A DNA stretch of 64,000 bases from an uncultured Acidimicrobiales bacterium. GTDB taxonomy: Bacteria; Actinomycetota; Acidimicrobiia; Acidimicrobiales; Aldehydirespiratoraceae. The position numbers and the translations under genes were made by a program. This document shows, piece after piece, positions 20,412 through 28,726 of the stretch (the first letter of the stretch is position 1; each line of letters begins with the position of its first letter). The stretch spans positions 962,001-1,026,000 of the forward strand of contig CATOTC010000001.1 of the NCBI GenBank assembly GCA_951812975.1, given 5' to 3'. The notes under the pieces are model-generated. The model worked only from the letters and a program-made list of their open reading frames with translations, had not been told where the DNA came from and did no database searches.

Positions 20412-20648
20412 CCTCAACTTCTCTGCCTGTGACAGAAGGGAGGAGGCGCACGACGAAAGCAGGAAGTCGGACAGGCATTCGAAAATGGCCGATGCCCTGC
20501 ACTCTTGTTGCCATACGAACCCACGTTGCACCGTGGACGGGACCGCTCCCACAAGCTTCTCGCGCCCGATGCGCCCAAGAGGCGACCGGAGAAGCGCTTA
20601 GAGAGAAGATCCCAAAGGCCGCAGCAACGTAACGAGGACCTCTCTCGA

Positions 20649-20690
20649 ACAGGTGGGGTGTCCCTGTGGGGACACCCCACCTGTAGTTTT
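20649..20690 (+). terminator. Rho-independent terminator
   Basis: ACAGGTGGGGTGTCCC-TGTG-GGGACACCCCACCTGT (16-bp perfect stem) then AGTTTTTG. Confidence 0.9.
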
Positions 20691-20755
20691 TGTTCCGGCC
20701 TGGCAGAGCGCCCGCCTGCGGGTAGCTTTGCCGACGTGCCTGCAGTGACTGCGAC

Positions 20756-21709
20756 ATGACAGCCGATACGACAGAGTCCCCGGGCGGCCTGGCCCGCCGA
20801 TACGGGCGCTTCGTCGGATGTGGGCTGCTGATGGGGGCCGCCGATGTCGTTCCCGGCGTTTCTGGGGGAACGATCGCTTTGGTGCTGGGGATCTACCAGC
20901 GCCTGATCCAAGCCATCCGCAGCGCGGCAAAGACCCTCTTGACATTCGCAAAAGCCGACCTGAGGGGGGCCTCAGCAGGCTTTAAGTCACTCGATTTCGG
21001 CTTTTTCGTCCCGCTGGGAATCGGCATCGTGGTGGCGGTCGGATCGTTGGCCGGGGCGATCGAGACACAGCTCCACGACAATCCCGAAGAAATGGCCGGG
21101 CTGTTCTTCGGCCTCATCGGCGCCTCGATTGTCGTTTCGCTACGACTCATAAGCCGACCGACGGCAGCCCACTACGCGCTGATGGCCGCAGTCGGGACAG
21201 TCCTGTTCGTGGTGCTCGGCTATCAGTCCGGGCCGGTGTCGGACCCCACTGCGATCATCCTGGTCGGGTCGGGCGCGCTGGCCGTCTGTGCCATGATCCT
21301 TCCAGGCATCTCCGGTTCGTTCATCTTGTTGATGATCGGCATGTACAGCACCGTTATCGGCGCGGTCAGTGACCGTGATTTCGCTGACATCGTGTTCGTC
21401 GGGTTGGGCGCCGCAATCGGTCTCGCCCTTTTCTCGTCGGCACTCGGCTGGGTCATGGACAGGCACGGCGACCTTGTCACGGCAGCCATGATCGGGCTGA
21501 TGCTCGGTTCGTTGAGAGTGTTGTGGCCCTGGCCCAACGGGGTGGGTGTGATATCCGAGCGACATGCCGACGTCATCGACGGCACGGGGCTGTCTTGGCC
21601 GGCATCGGGCGATCTGCCCGCACCGCTGATCCTTGCGGTGGTGGCATTCGGTGCGGTGATCGGCTTGGCCAAGGCAAGTGAAACCCTTGCTGCGCGGGAA
21701 CACAGTTGA
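20756..21709 (+). CDS. DUF368 membrane protein (PopT-type polyprenyl-phosphate transporter family)
   Basis: GLLMGAADVVPGVSGGTIALVLGIYQRLI; CAMILPGISGSFILLMIGMY. Confidence 0.88.
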   Translation: MTADTTESPGGLARRYGRFVGCGLLMGAADVVPGVSGGTIALVLGIYQRLIQAIRSAAKTLLTFAKADLRGASAGFKSLDFGFFVPLGIGIVVAVGSLAGAIETQLHDNPEEMAGLFFGLIGASIVVSLRLISRPTAAHYALMAAVGTVLFVVLGYQSGPVSDPTAIILVGSGALAVCAMILPGISGSFILLMIGMYSTVIGAVSDRDFADIVFVGLGAAIGLALFSSALGWVMDRHGDLVTAAMIGLMLGSLRVLWPWPNGVGVISERHADVIDGTGLSWPASGDLPAPLILAVVAFGAVIGLAKASETLAAREHS

Positions 21710-22155
21710 GATCGATTCCGCTGCTTCATCGTCTGCTTCTGAGTATCGCCACGGGGATCTCGGTGGTGATGGTCGTCGCGGCCTGCGCTGCCGACGACCC
21801 TCTTGGGGTCGACCTCGCGGAGGATGCGCCAGGACCCCAGATCGAGCGACCCGAGGACCTCGTTGATCTCACCGGCAATACCGAAATCACTGTCGAGGTC
21901 GGTGACAACTACTTCAGTCCTCGCAATTTCATCGTTGACCCCGGCACCGAGATCGTGTTCGTCAACGTGGGATTCACCCCTCACAACGTGGTTCCAGCAA
22001 ACGAGGGAGCGTTCGAGCGAATCCCCGACTCTGCGCTCGATGAAGGGCCGGTGACCCTGGTACTCGAGGACTCGGGCGATTACCCCCTCTTCTGCTCAAT
22101 CCACGGCACAGCGACCTTCGGCCAGACCGGCTACATCGTGGTGGCCGGCACCTGA
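21706..22155 (+). CDS. Cupredoxin-domain (plastocyanin-like) exported protein
   Basis: VGDNYFSPRNFIVDPGTEIVFVNVGFTPHNVVP...DYPLFCSIHGTATFGQTGYIVV. Confidence 0.85.
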   Translation: MRSIPLLHRLLLSIATGISVVMVVAACAADDPLGVDLAEDAPGPQIERPEDLVDLTGNTEITVEVGDNYFSPRNFIVDPGTEIVFVNVGFTPHNVVPANEGAFERIPDSALDEGPVTLVLEDSGDYPLFCSIHGTATFGQTGYIVVAGT

Positions 22156-22220
22156 CCAGCGCATTCTGGCAGAGCGCGGCCTTGGCTATTCGGGCAATCG
22201 GCACCGTACGATAGCGGGTC

Positions 22221-23651
22221 ATGAAGTCACGCTTCGCATCCCTCATCGTCCTGACCGTGCTGGTACTGATCGCTGCGGCATGCAGTTCAGGCGACGACGA
22301 CAGCTCCACAGCAGTCGACGACGCCACGACCACCGTCGAACCGGACGCCGATGGTAGCGGCACAGACAGCGATAACGGCGACGCCGACGTCACAGACACC
22401 GACAGCAGCGACTCCGGATCCGACGCGAGCGACGACGAACCCACCTACACCGTGCGCAGCGTGCCCGCCGACTATCCCACGATTCAGGCAGCCGTCGATG
22501 CGGCCGAACCCGGTGATCTGGTCCTCATCCACGAGGGGGTCTACAACGAAGCGGTCGTCGTGCAGACCGACAACATCGTGATCCGTGGAATCGACCGCAA
22601 CAAGGTGATCCTCGACGGCCAGTACGCCGAGATCGGAAGCGAGAACGGGATCATCATCTCAGCCAACGGAGTAGCCGTTGAGAACCTGACTATCCGCGCC
22701 TACACCCGCAACGGACTGTTCTGGACCGGCGACTACGGCAACGACTTCTTCGTCGACGGTTACCGAGCTTCGTACGTGACCGTACACAACGTCGGCGTGT
22801 ACGGGATCTACGCCTTCAACGCCCTCAACGGCCAGTTCGACCACACCTACGCCAGCGGGTCCGACGACTCGTCGTACTACGTCGGCCAGTGCCGCGACTG
22901 CAACGCCCTGCTCTATGAAGTCGAGGCCACCAACAGCCAACTCGGCTACTCCGGAACCAACTCGAGCGGGACCGTGATAGCCCGCTCGCACTTCCACAAC
23001 AACATGATCGGCGTGGTAACCAGCAGCCTGTCCACCGAACAACTGGCCCCGAACACCGGAACGATCATCGTCGGCAACTACATCCACGACAACAACAACG
23101 AACAGGTGCCGTCACGCAACCACAGCTATCAACTCGGGCTCGGCACGGGGGTCATCCTGGCCGGTACCACCGAGAACATTGTTGAACGGAACCGGATCGT
23201 CGACAACAACCGGGCCGGAGTGACCACGCTTGATTGGATCGCGGCGATCCTCGGCGGTGAAGTTGACTACAAGGCCGTCGGCAACATCGTGCGCGACAAC
23301 ATCATTCATGGATCGACACTTGATGCGGACCTCTTACTGGCACTCGAGTCGGTCGAGCAAGGCGGCCAACAGAACTGTTACTACGGCAACACTTTCGACA
23401 GTTCCACACCGGCCGATATCGAAGTCTCACTGAGTTGCGACAACCCGACGAACGAGGGGCTGGTGCCACTTGATCAGCTGATCGCCAAGTTCAACATCGG
23501 CTTCGACCCCATCGACTACCGGGACGCTCCCGTACCCGAATACAACTTCGAAAACATGCCTGGCGACCCGGCGACCGACCCGCCTCAGCCGGCGATCAAC
23601 CTGCCGATGGCCTTGGACCTCGACAGCATCGCGATTCCACCCGCGAGTTGA
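22221..23651 (+). CDS. Right-handed parallel beta-helix repeat lipoprotein
   Basis: Lipobox VLIAAACSS; YPTIQAAVDAAEPGDLVLIHEGVYNEAVVVQTDNIVIRGIDRNKVILDG. Confidence 0.82.
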   Translation: MKSRFASLIVLTVLVLIAAACSSGDDDSSTAVDDATTTVEPDADGSGTDSDNGDADVTDTDSSDSGSDASDDEPTYTVRSVPADYPTIQAAVDAAEPGDLVLIHEGVYNEAVVVQTDNIVIRGIDRNKVILDGQYAEIGSENGIIISANGVAVENLTIRAYTRNGLFWTGDYGNDFFVDGYRASYVTVHNVGVYGIYAFNALNGQFDHTYASGSDDSSYYVGQCRDCNALLYEVEATNSQLGYSGTNSSGTVIARSHFHNNMIGVVTSSLSTEQLAPNTGTIIVGNYIHDNNNEQVPSRNHSYQLGLGTGVILAGTTENIVERNRIVDNNRAGVTTLDWIAAILGGEVDYKAVGNIVRDNIIHGSTLDADLLLALESVEQGGQQNCYYGNTFDSSTPADIEVSLSCDNPTNEGLVPLDQLIAKFNIGFDPIDYRDAPVPEYNFENMPGDPATDPPQPAINLPMALDLDSIAIPPAS

Positions 23652-23680
23652 TTCGGCGGCGACCCGGGACGGGCGGCGGA

Positions 23681-25168
23681 TCAGAGCGCTTCGAGAAAGC
23701 GGACCAGCGCGGCTCGCTCAGCAGCACTCAGTTCGGAGAATGCCGTGGCGCTGTGTTGTGCCTCCCCTCCATGCCACAAGATCGCCTCTGAGAAGTTCCG
23801 GGCCCGGCCGTCATGCAACAAATAGGTCTGGCCGTTGACGGTCTCGAACAGGCCGATCCCCCACAGCGGGGGTGTGCGCCACTCGACGCCGACCGGTTCA
23901 CCTCCGACGGTCTGATCGCTCAGTCCCTCTCCGAGGTCGTGGAGCAGCAGGTCGCTGTAGGGGCTGATCTGTTGAAGGCTGAGACCCTGGACTGCTCCGA
24001 CACCGGTGCGAAATGACGATGTGTGGCATGCGCTGCATCCGATCGTGTTGAACAGTTCCCACCCGCGCTGGACTTCGGGGTCGTCGATGTCACGGACTGC
24101 AGGCACGGCCAAGGCCCGCGCGTAAAAAGAGAGCTTGAAGAGCGCCTCGTCAGAGACCTCTCCGTCGAATTCATAGCCGTCGCTCCCCTTCAAGCCTCCG
24201 CCGAATCCGGCCGGTTCGTAGTATGCGCTGACCGGGAGTCCCCGGCGCTCGCACAGACCACCACGATCACAGGCTTCGTCGGGAAAGTAACGACTGGTGA
24301 GTCCCAGATCACCGAACAGCGCCGTTGCGGTCTGCTGCTCGACGCTGGGTTGAGTCGCGTTCCAGCCGAATCGTCCCAGTACTTCGGTGCCGCTCAATAA
24401 TTCCACAGCCTCGCCCGTCCGCCCGCTGATCCCGTCGCCGTCTCGGTCTTCGGGATCAGCGTTGGCGATGAGATCGGCGGCCGGGATCAGCTCGAGGAGT
24501 CCCAGTCCCGACAGGTGGGGAGCCACCCGCGGGCGCAACACCACACTGTCTGGGAGGGCGCCGGCGGGGAGGGCGCCGGCGGGGAGGGCGCCGTCGGGGA
24601 GGGCGCCGTCGGCCAGAACGGCCGTGTAGTCGGGACTGCGCAACGAATACTCTTCGCCGTCTGCGAAGGTGCCGACAAGTTCCGTGTAGCTGACTATCAC
24701 ATGTCCTTCGGCAACTGCGCCGTGAGCCCTCTCGGTCAACTGGTCTCCGAAGAGTCGCCGCGTTTCTGGATCGGTGTCGGCGAGCAGGACGATGAACCCG
24801 CTCGGCAGTGGACCGTCACCGGTCGGGCCTGCGGCACGTCCGTCGCCTGCGTGGCAGGACGAGCAGGAATCAGTGACGTAATGAGGCCCCAGTCCGGAGA
24901 ACTCCGCGTCGGACTCTGCGATCCACTGAGCCTCAAAAAGGTCGGTGCCTTCGGCGAAGATCTGACGTTCGTAGTCGTTGATGTTGCGGGCGGTGAGTCC
25001 GAAAGCGCGTTCTGTGTCGTCGAACGCCGTGGTCATCCCCCCTGAACGGGCTACCAGTTCCGCCCATCGGGTGACCTGTGGTCCGCGGTCGGCCTGACCG
25101 GAGTGGCCACACGCAACGACGATGAGTGTCAGCACTGCGAACAGTCCGACCAGGGTTGTTCTCACCAC
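23681..25168 (-). CDS. Di-haem c-type cytochrome oxidoreductase (DHOR/DUF1111-like, cytochrome c peroxidase-related)
   Basis: CSSCH and CSACH haem motifs; lipobox LIVVACGHS; true start probably GTG 25168/25165, downstream of the repeat array. Confidence 0.8.
   Translation of the reverse strand: MVRTTLVGLFAVLTLIVVACGHSGQADRGPQVTRWAELVARSGGMTTAFDDTERAFGLTARNINDYERQIFAEGTDLFEAQWIAESDAEFSGLGPHYVTDSCSSCHAGDGRAAGPTGDGPLPSGFIVLLADTDPETRRLFGDQLTERAHGAVAEGHVIVSYTELVGTFADGEEYSLRSPDYTAVLADGALPDGALPAGALPAGALPDSVVLRPRVAPHLSGLGLLELIPAADLIANADPEDRDGDGISGRTGEAVELLSGTEVLGRFGWNATQPSVEQQTATALFGDLGLTSRYFPDEACDRGGLCERRGLPVSAYYEPAGFGGGLKGSDGYEFDGEVSDEALFKLSFYARALAVPAVRDIDDPEVQRGWELFNTIGCSACHTSSFRTGVGAVQGLSLQQISPYSDLLLHDLGEGLSDQTVGGEPVGVEWRTPPLWGIGLFETVNGQTYLLHDGRARNFSEAILWHGGEAQHSATAFSELSAAERAALVRFLEAL
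24550..24609 (-). repeat. In-frame 15-bp tandem repeat x4
   Basis: (C)GGGGAGGGCGCCGNC units encoding (PDGAL/PAGAL)n. Confidence 0.9.
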
Positions 25169-25175
25169 TACGTTG

Positions 25176-25310
25176 TATCCCGACACACTGGATCCCGGCA
25201 CACCGGATCCCGGCACGTCGTATCCCGGCACACTGAATCCCGGCACGTCGTATCGCGGCACACTGGATCCCGGCACGTCGTATCCTGCCACGCCCTATCC
25301 TGGCTCAGGT
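25176..25310. repeat. 15-bp tandem repeat array, about 9 units, filling the divergent intergenic region
   Basis: Units such as GATCCCGGCACGTCG, TATCCCGGCACACTG, AATCCCGGCACGTCG. Confidence 0.92.
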
Positions 25311-25336
25311 GAACACGAGGTTCGGAGCCAGCTGAC

Positions 25337-25693
25337 ATGGGCACGGTCGCGTCTGCAGAGTGGATCGCACAACGCCAACGCAAGGTTGCCGATCTAGAGT
25401 TCAGTCCTGAGTTGTCAGTGACAATCGAGCAGCGGGTCACCGGCGACAACGAAGACGTATGGCATGTGGAGATCGACGCAGGCCAGGTCACCTTTCGCAG
25501 CGGTCCACACCCGAACCCCACCCTGACACTGACCGGCTCAAGACCCACAATCGAGGCGATCCGCAGCGGCAGGCAGTCTGCGCAGCGGGCGTTTCTGGAC
25601 GGTGAACTGAAAGTCGGCGGCGATATCAGCGCACTGCTCGACAGCCACGTCCAACTCGAAAATGTGGCCGCGTTGCTGGCGGCAGCCATTTAG
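25337..25693 (+). CDS. SCP2 sterol-binding-domain-like protein
   Basis: DVWHVEIDAGQVTFRSGPHPNPTLTLTGSRPTIEAIRSGRQSAQRAFLDGELKVGGDISALL. Confidence 0.75.
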   Translation: MGTVASAEWIAQRQRKVADLEFSPELSVTIEQRVTGDNEDVWHVEIDAGQVTFRSGPHPNPTLTLTGSRPTIEAIRSGRQSAQRAFLDGELKVGGDISALLDSHVQLENVAALLAAAI

Positions 25694-25696
25694 CGT

Positions 25697-26533
25697 CTAT
25701 TTGAGGAACCTGCTGGTGGTGTTGTCAGCCAGGATCTTGCCGCCTGTTTGGCAAGTCGGGCAGTAGGCCACCGTGTACCGCCGATACTCGACAGAGCGCA
25801 CGAGGTCGTCACAGGTGCTGCACCGCGACCCGATCCGGTGGTGGACCTCGTTGGGCCGGTCCGCGGAACGGCCGATCTCGTCGAGTGTTCGCTCGAAGGT
25901 CAGGTGCCGGTCGATAACCGAGACTGTCGCCGCGTGGAGTCGGTCGATTTCGTCGTCTCCCAACTTTGAAGTCATGGCGAAGGGCGAGAGTCTCGCGGCG
26001 TGGAGAATCTCGTTGGAGAGCAGACGGCCGACACCTGCGATCCGCCGCTGATCCCGCAAGAATCCGTGGACTCGGGTGTTGTCGGATCCGAGCGCTGACG
26101 CAAAGTCCGCTCGGCTGATGTCACGTGCCTCAGGTCCGAGATGATCGACCGGTTCCTGGCTGGTCGGGTCCCCCGTCACCAGCCAGACGCCTGCTTTGTG
26201 CTCGGTACCGGCTTCGGTCAGCAGCAGTGCCCGACCGTCGGCGAAGACCCAACGGGCCATACCCGAACGCGGTTTCCGTGCCTGTTTCGGATCGGGCCGG
26301 AGGCGGCCCCCCTGCATCAGGTGGAGCACGAACGTGAAATCACCGAACCGCAGGAACAGGTACTTGCCACGGCTCGCCGCGGCGGTCAATTCATGACCGT
26401 AGACCTCTCGGGGCGACGGTGCATAGGTCTTGAGCGCACTCATGTGGAGCGGAACGAAAGCGCTCAGTTCCGCGCCCGCATAGTCGCGGGCTAGGCGCTC
26501 GGCATGAGCCACGATCTCGGGCAGCTCCGGCAT
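25697..26533 (-). CDS. Fpg/Nei-family DNA glycosylase
   Basis: MPELPEIVAHAERL N-terminus and C-terminal zinc finger CSTCDDLVR..YRRYTVAYCPTCQ. Confidence 0.88.
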   Translation of the reverse strand: MPELPEIVAHAERLARDYAGAELSAFVPLHMSALKTYAPSPREVYGHELTAAASRGKYLFLRFGDFTFVLHLMQGGRLRPDPKQARKPRSGMARWVFADGRALLLTEAGTEHKAGVWLVTGDPTSQEPVDHLGPEARDISRADFASALGSDNTRVHGFLRDQRRIAGVGRLLSNEILHAARLSPFAMTSKLGDDEIDRLHAATVSVIDRHLTFERTLDEIGRSADRPNEVHHRIGSRCSTCDDLVRSVEYRRYTVAYCPTCQTGGKILADNTTSRFLK

Positions 26534-26551
26534 ATGCCAATCCCCCGGCTT

Positions 26552-27529
26552 CTAGGAACCCGATTGCTGATCGCTTCGGCGCAGGCCTGGAAGCCGCCAA
26601 TGTGCGACGCGGCGTTCCGGATCGGCTTCGGGCACATCCAGGCCTGGACGGGACATGTTCACCACGTCAACCTGGCCCTCGTACAGCTGACCGGGCTGTG
26701 CCGCTCCGCTCCAAACAACCCTCTGGGGAAAGGCGATCGTGATCGACTCCGCTGCGAAAGCCTGATGGATCGCAAGCACGAGGTCGTGGCGGGCAGCACG
26801 CTCCGAAGGAACGTCGCTTGCATGCCAATACAGAACGATGAAGCCGATGCTGGAATCGCCGAAACCCTCCAAGAACACCTCCGGCTCGGGATCCAACAAC
26901 ACACGAGGAACCCTCTCCAGCGCATCGTAGATCACGCCAGTGGCCCGCTGAAGGTCGGTGTCATATGCCACGCCCACGGCCAACTCGCTGCGCCGCACCG
27001 GATCCCGGGTCAGATTGACGATGGTGGCATTGGCGACATTCGCGTTCGGGACCCGGATGTGTCTCCCGTCACGAGTCTTGACTTGAGTGGTGAGCGAATC
27101 AATGTCCTCGACAGTCCCGATATACCCGTCCAACTCGACAGTGTCGCCCACCGTGTAGGGCCTGCGGGTCTGCAACAGCAGCGATGACACGAAGTTGCCG
27201 ACCACTCCCTGAAGCGCCAGAGCCAGCACCAGACCACCAAGACCCAGAGCGCCGAGCAGCGGGCCGACCCTCACGCCGAGACTCGTGAGCGCATACGACA
27301 GGCCGACGAGAAAGACCGCATAGGCCGAGAGCCGCCCCGTGATGATCGCCGCGAACCCGGGTCCAAGGCCGCGGGAGATCACCCGGCGCATGACTCTGGA
27401 GACGAGCACAGCCAACAACACGGAACCGACGAGTACCGCTCCCGCCCTGATCCAATCCCCGCCGGTAAGGGGGTCGTCCAGCAGCGATGCGCTTTCTGAC
27501 TGGGCCATCACGGCCGCGAACCACCTCAT
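26552..27529 (-). CDS. MscS-family mechanosensitive ion channel
   Basis: GPLLGALGLGGLVLALALQGVVGNFVSSLLLQTRRPYTVGDTVELDGYIGTVEDIDSLTTQVKTRDGRHIRVPNANV. Confidence 0.9.
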   Translation of the reverse strand: MRWFAAVMAQSESASLLDDPLTGGDWIRAGAVLVGSVLLAVLVSRVMRRVISRGLGPGFAAIITGRLSAYAVFLVGLSYALTSLGVRVGPLLGALGLGGLVLALALQGVVGNFVSSLLLQTRRPYTVGDTVELDGYIGTVEDIDSLTTQVKTRDGRHIRVPNANVANATIVNLTRDPVRRSELAVGVAYDTDLQRATGVIYDALERVPRVLLDPEPEVFLEGFGDSSIGFIVLYWHASDVPSERAARHDLVLAIHQAFAAESITIAFPQRVVWSGAAQPGQLYEGQVDVVNMSRPGLDVPEADPERRVAHWRLPGLRRSDQQSGS

Positions 27530-27603
27530 TAGAGACCGATTCTGTCATAGGTGGCCGCGACGGTCCAGAGCCGCGCCAATGCCGGATCGGGTTCTGTTGC
27601 GGG

Positions 27604-28602
27604 CTAGATCAACCCGAGCTCGCGCACCGTCTCGCGTTCTTCGGCCAGTTCAGCGACCGATGCGTCGATGCGGCTCTGCGAGAACTCGTTGATGTCCAGA
27701 CCAGCGACGACGGAGTAATCACCGCCGGTACAGGTAACCGGGAACGACGACATCAAACCCTGCGGAACTCCATAGGAACCATCAGAGGCAATCGCCATTG
27801 AGACCCAATCCCCATCGTCGGTTCCCAACATCCAGTCGTGAACATGGTCCACCGCAGCCGAAGCCGCCGAAGCCGCCGACGACAGTCCGCGAGCCTCAAT
27901 AATGGCCGCCCCGCGTTGCTGGACAGTGGGAATGAAAGTGTCTGCCAGCCAGGCCTGATCCCCGATCGCTGCGGCCGCGTCGGAACCGTTGACTGTGCAG
28001 TGGAACACATCGGGATACTGGGTGGCCGAGTGGTTACCCCAGATGGTCATCTTCTTGATGTCGTTCACTGACGCATCGAGCCTGTTCGCCAGCTGAGCCA
28101 TGGCACGGTTGTGGTCCAGGCGAGTCATCGCCGTGAACCGATCATCGGGAACATCCGGCGCATTATTCATCGCGATGAGCGCATTGGTGTTGGCCGGGTT
28201 GCCGACGACCAGCACCCTCACATCGTCGGCTGCGTTGTTGTTGATCGCCTTGCCCTGCACCGTGAAGATCGCTCCGTTGGCTTCTAGCAGATCCTTGCGT
28301 TCCATCCCTTTGGAACGTGGACGGGAACCCACCAGCAGTGCAATATTGGCCCCCTCGAACGCGGTGTTCGGATTGTCTGACTGGGTGATGCCGGCGAGCA
28401 GTGGAAACGCCCCGTCGTTGAGTTCCATCGCCACCCCCTCCAGCGCGTTCATCGCGGGCGGGATCTCAAGCAGTTGCAGGACTACCGGCTGGTCGGGTCC
28501 CAGCATGGATCCACTCGCTATTCGAAACAGAAGGCTGTAACCGATCTGGCCGGCGGCACCGGTCACAGCTACGCGAACAGGTTCATTCATGGACATCCTC
28601 AT
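27604..28602 (-). CDS. mdh: Malate dehydrogenase
   Basis: [59 protein letters not shown]. Confidence 0.95.
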   Translation of the reverse strand: MRMSMNEPVRVAVTGAAGQIGYSLLFRIASGSMLGPDQPVVLQLLEIPPAMNALEGVAMELNDGAFPLLAGITQSDNPNTAFEGANIALLVGSRPRSKGMERKDLLEANGAIFTVQGKAINNNAADDVRVLVVGNPANTNALIAMNNAPDVPDDRFTAMTRLDHNRAMAQLANRLDASVNDIKKMTIWGNHSATQYPDVFHCTVNGSDAAAAIGDQAWLADTFIPTVQQRGAAIIEARGLSSAASAASAAVDHVHDWMLGTDDGDWVSMAIASDGSYGVPQGLMSSFPVTCTGGDYSVVAGLDINEFSQSRIDASVAELAEERETVRELGLI

Positions 28603-28726
28603 TCACGAGCAACTTGGGGTCTCCGAATGCGGGAAATTGGCGCACCGCGCTGAACGCTAGCAGCGAGACCACCGGGCATTGCGAATAGTGCGACATTCTC
28701 CATCGGCTCTTTGGTGACTGTCACGG

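Noticed and set aside
20505-20759. 84-aa ORF crossing the terminator before the DUF368 gene
   Set aside because: Reads through a canonical rho-independent terminator; Arg-rich composition typical of non-coding GC-rich sequence.
25169-25291. N-terminal extension MAGYDVPGSSVPRYDVPG... of the di-haem cytochrome
   Set aside because: Encoded by the 15-bp intergenic repeat; the signal peptide and lipobox begin just after the GTG at 25168/25165, so the extension is most likely untranslated.
25176-25310. CRISPR-like array
   Set aside because: Contiguous 15-bp tandem repeats, no spacers.
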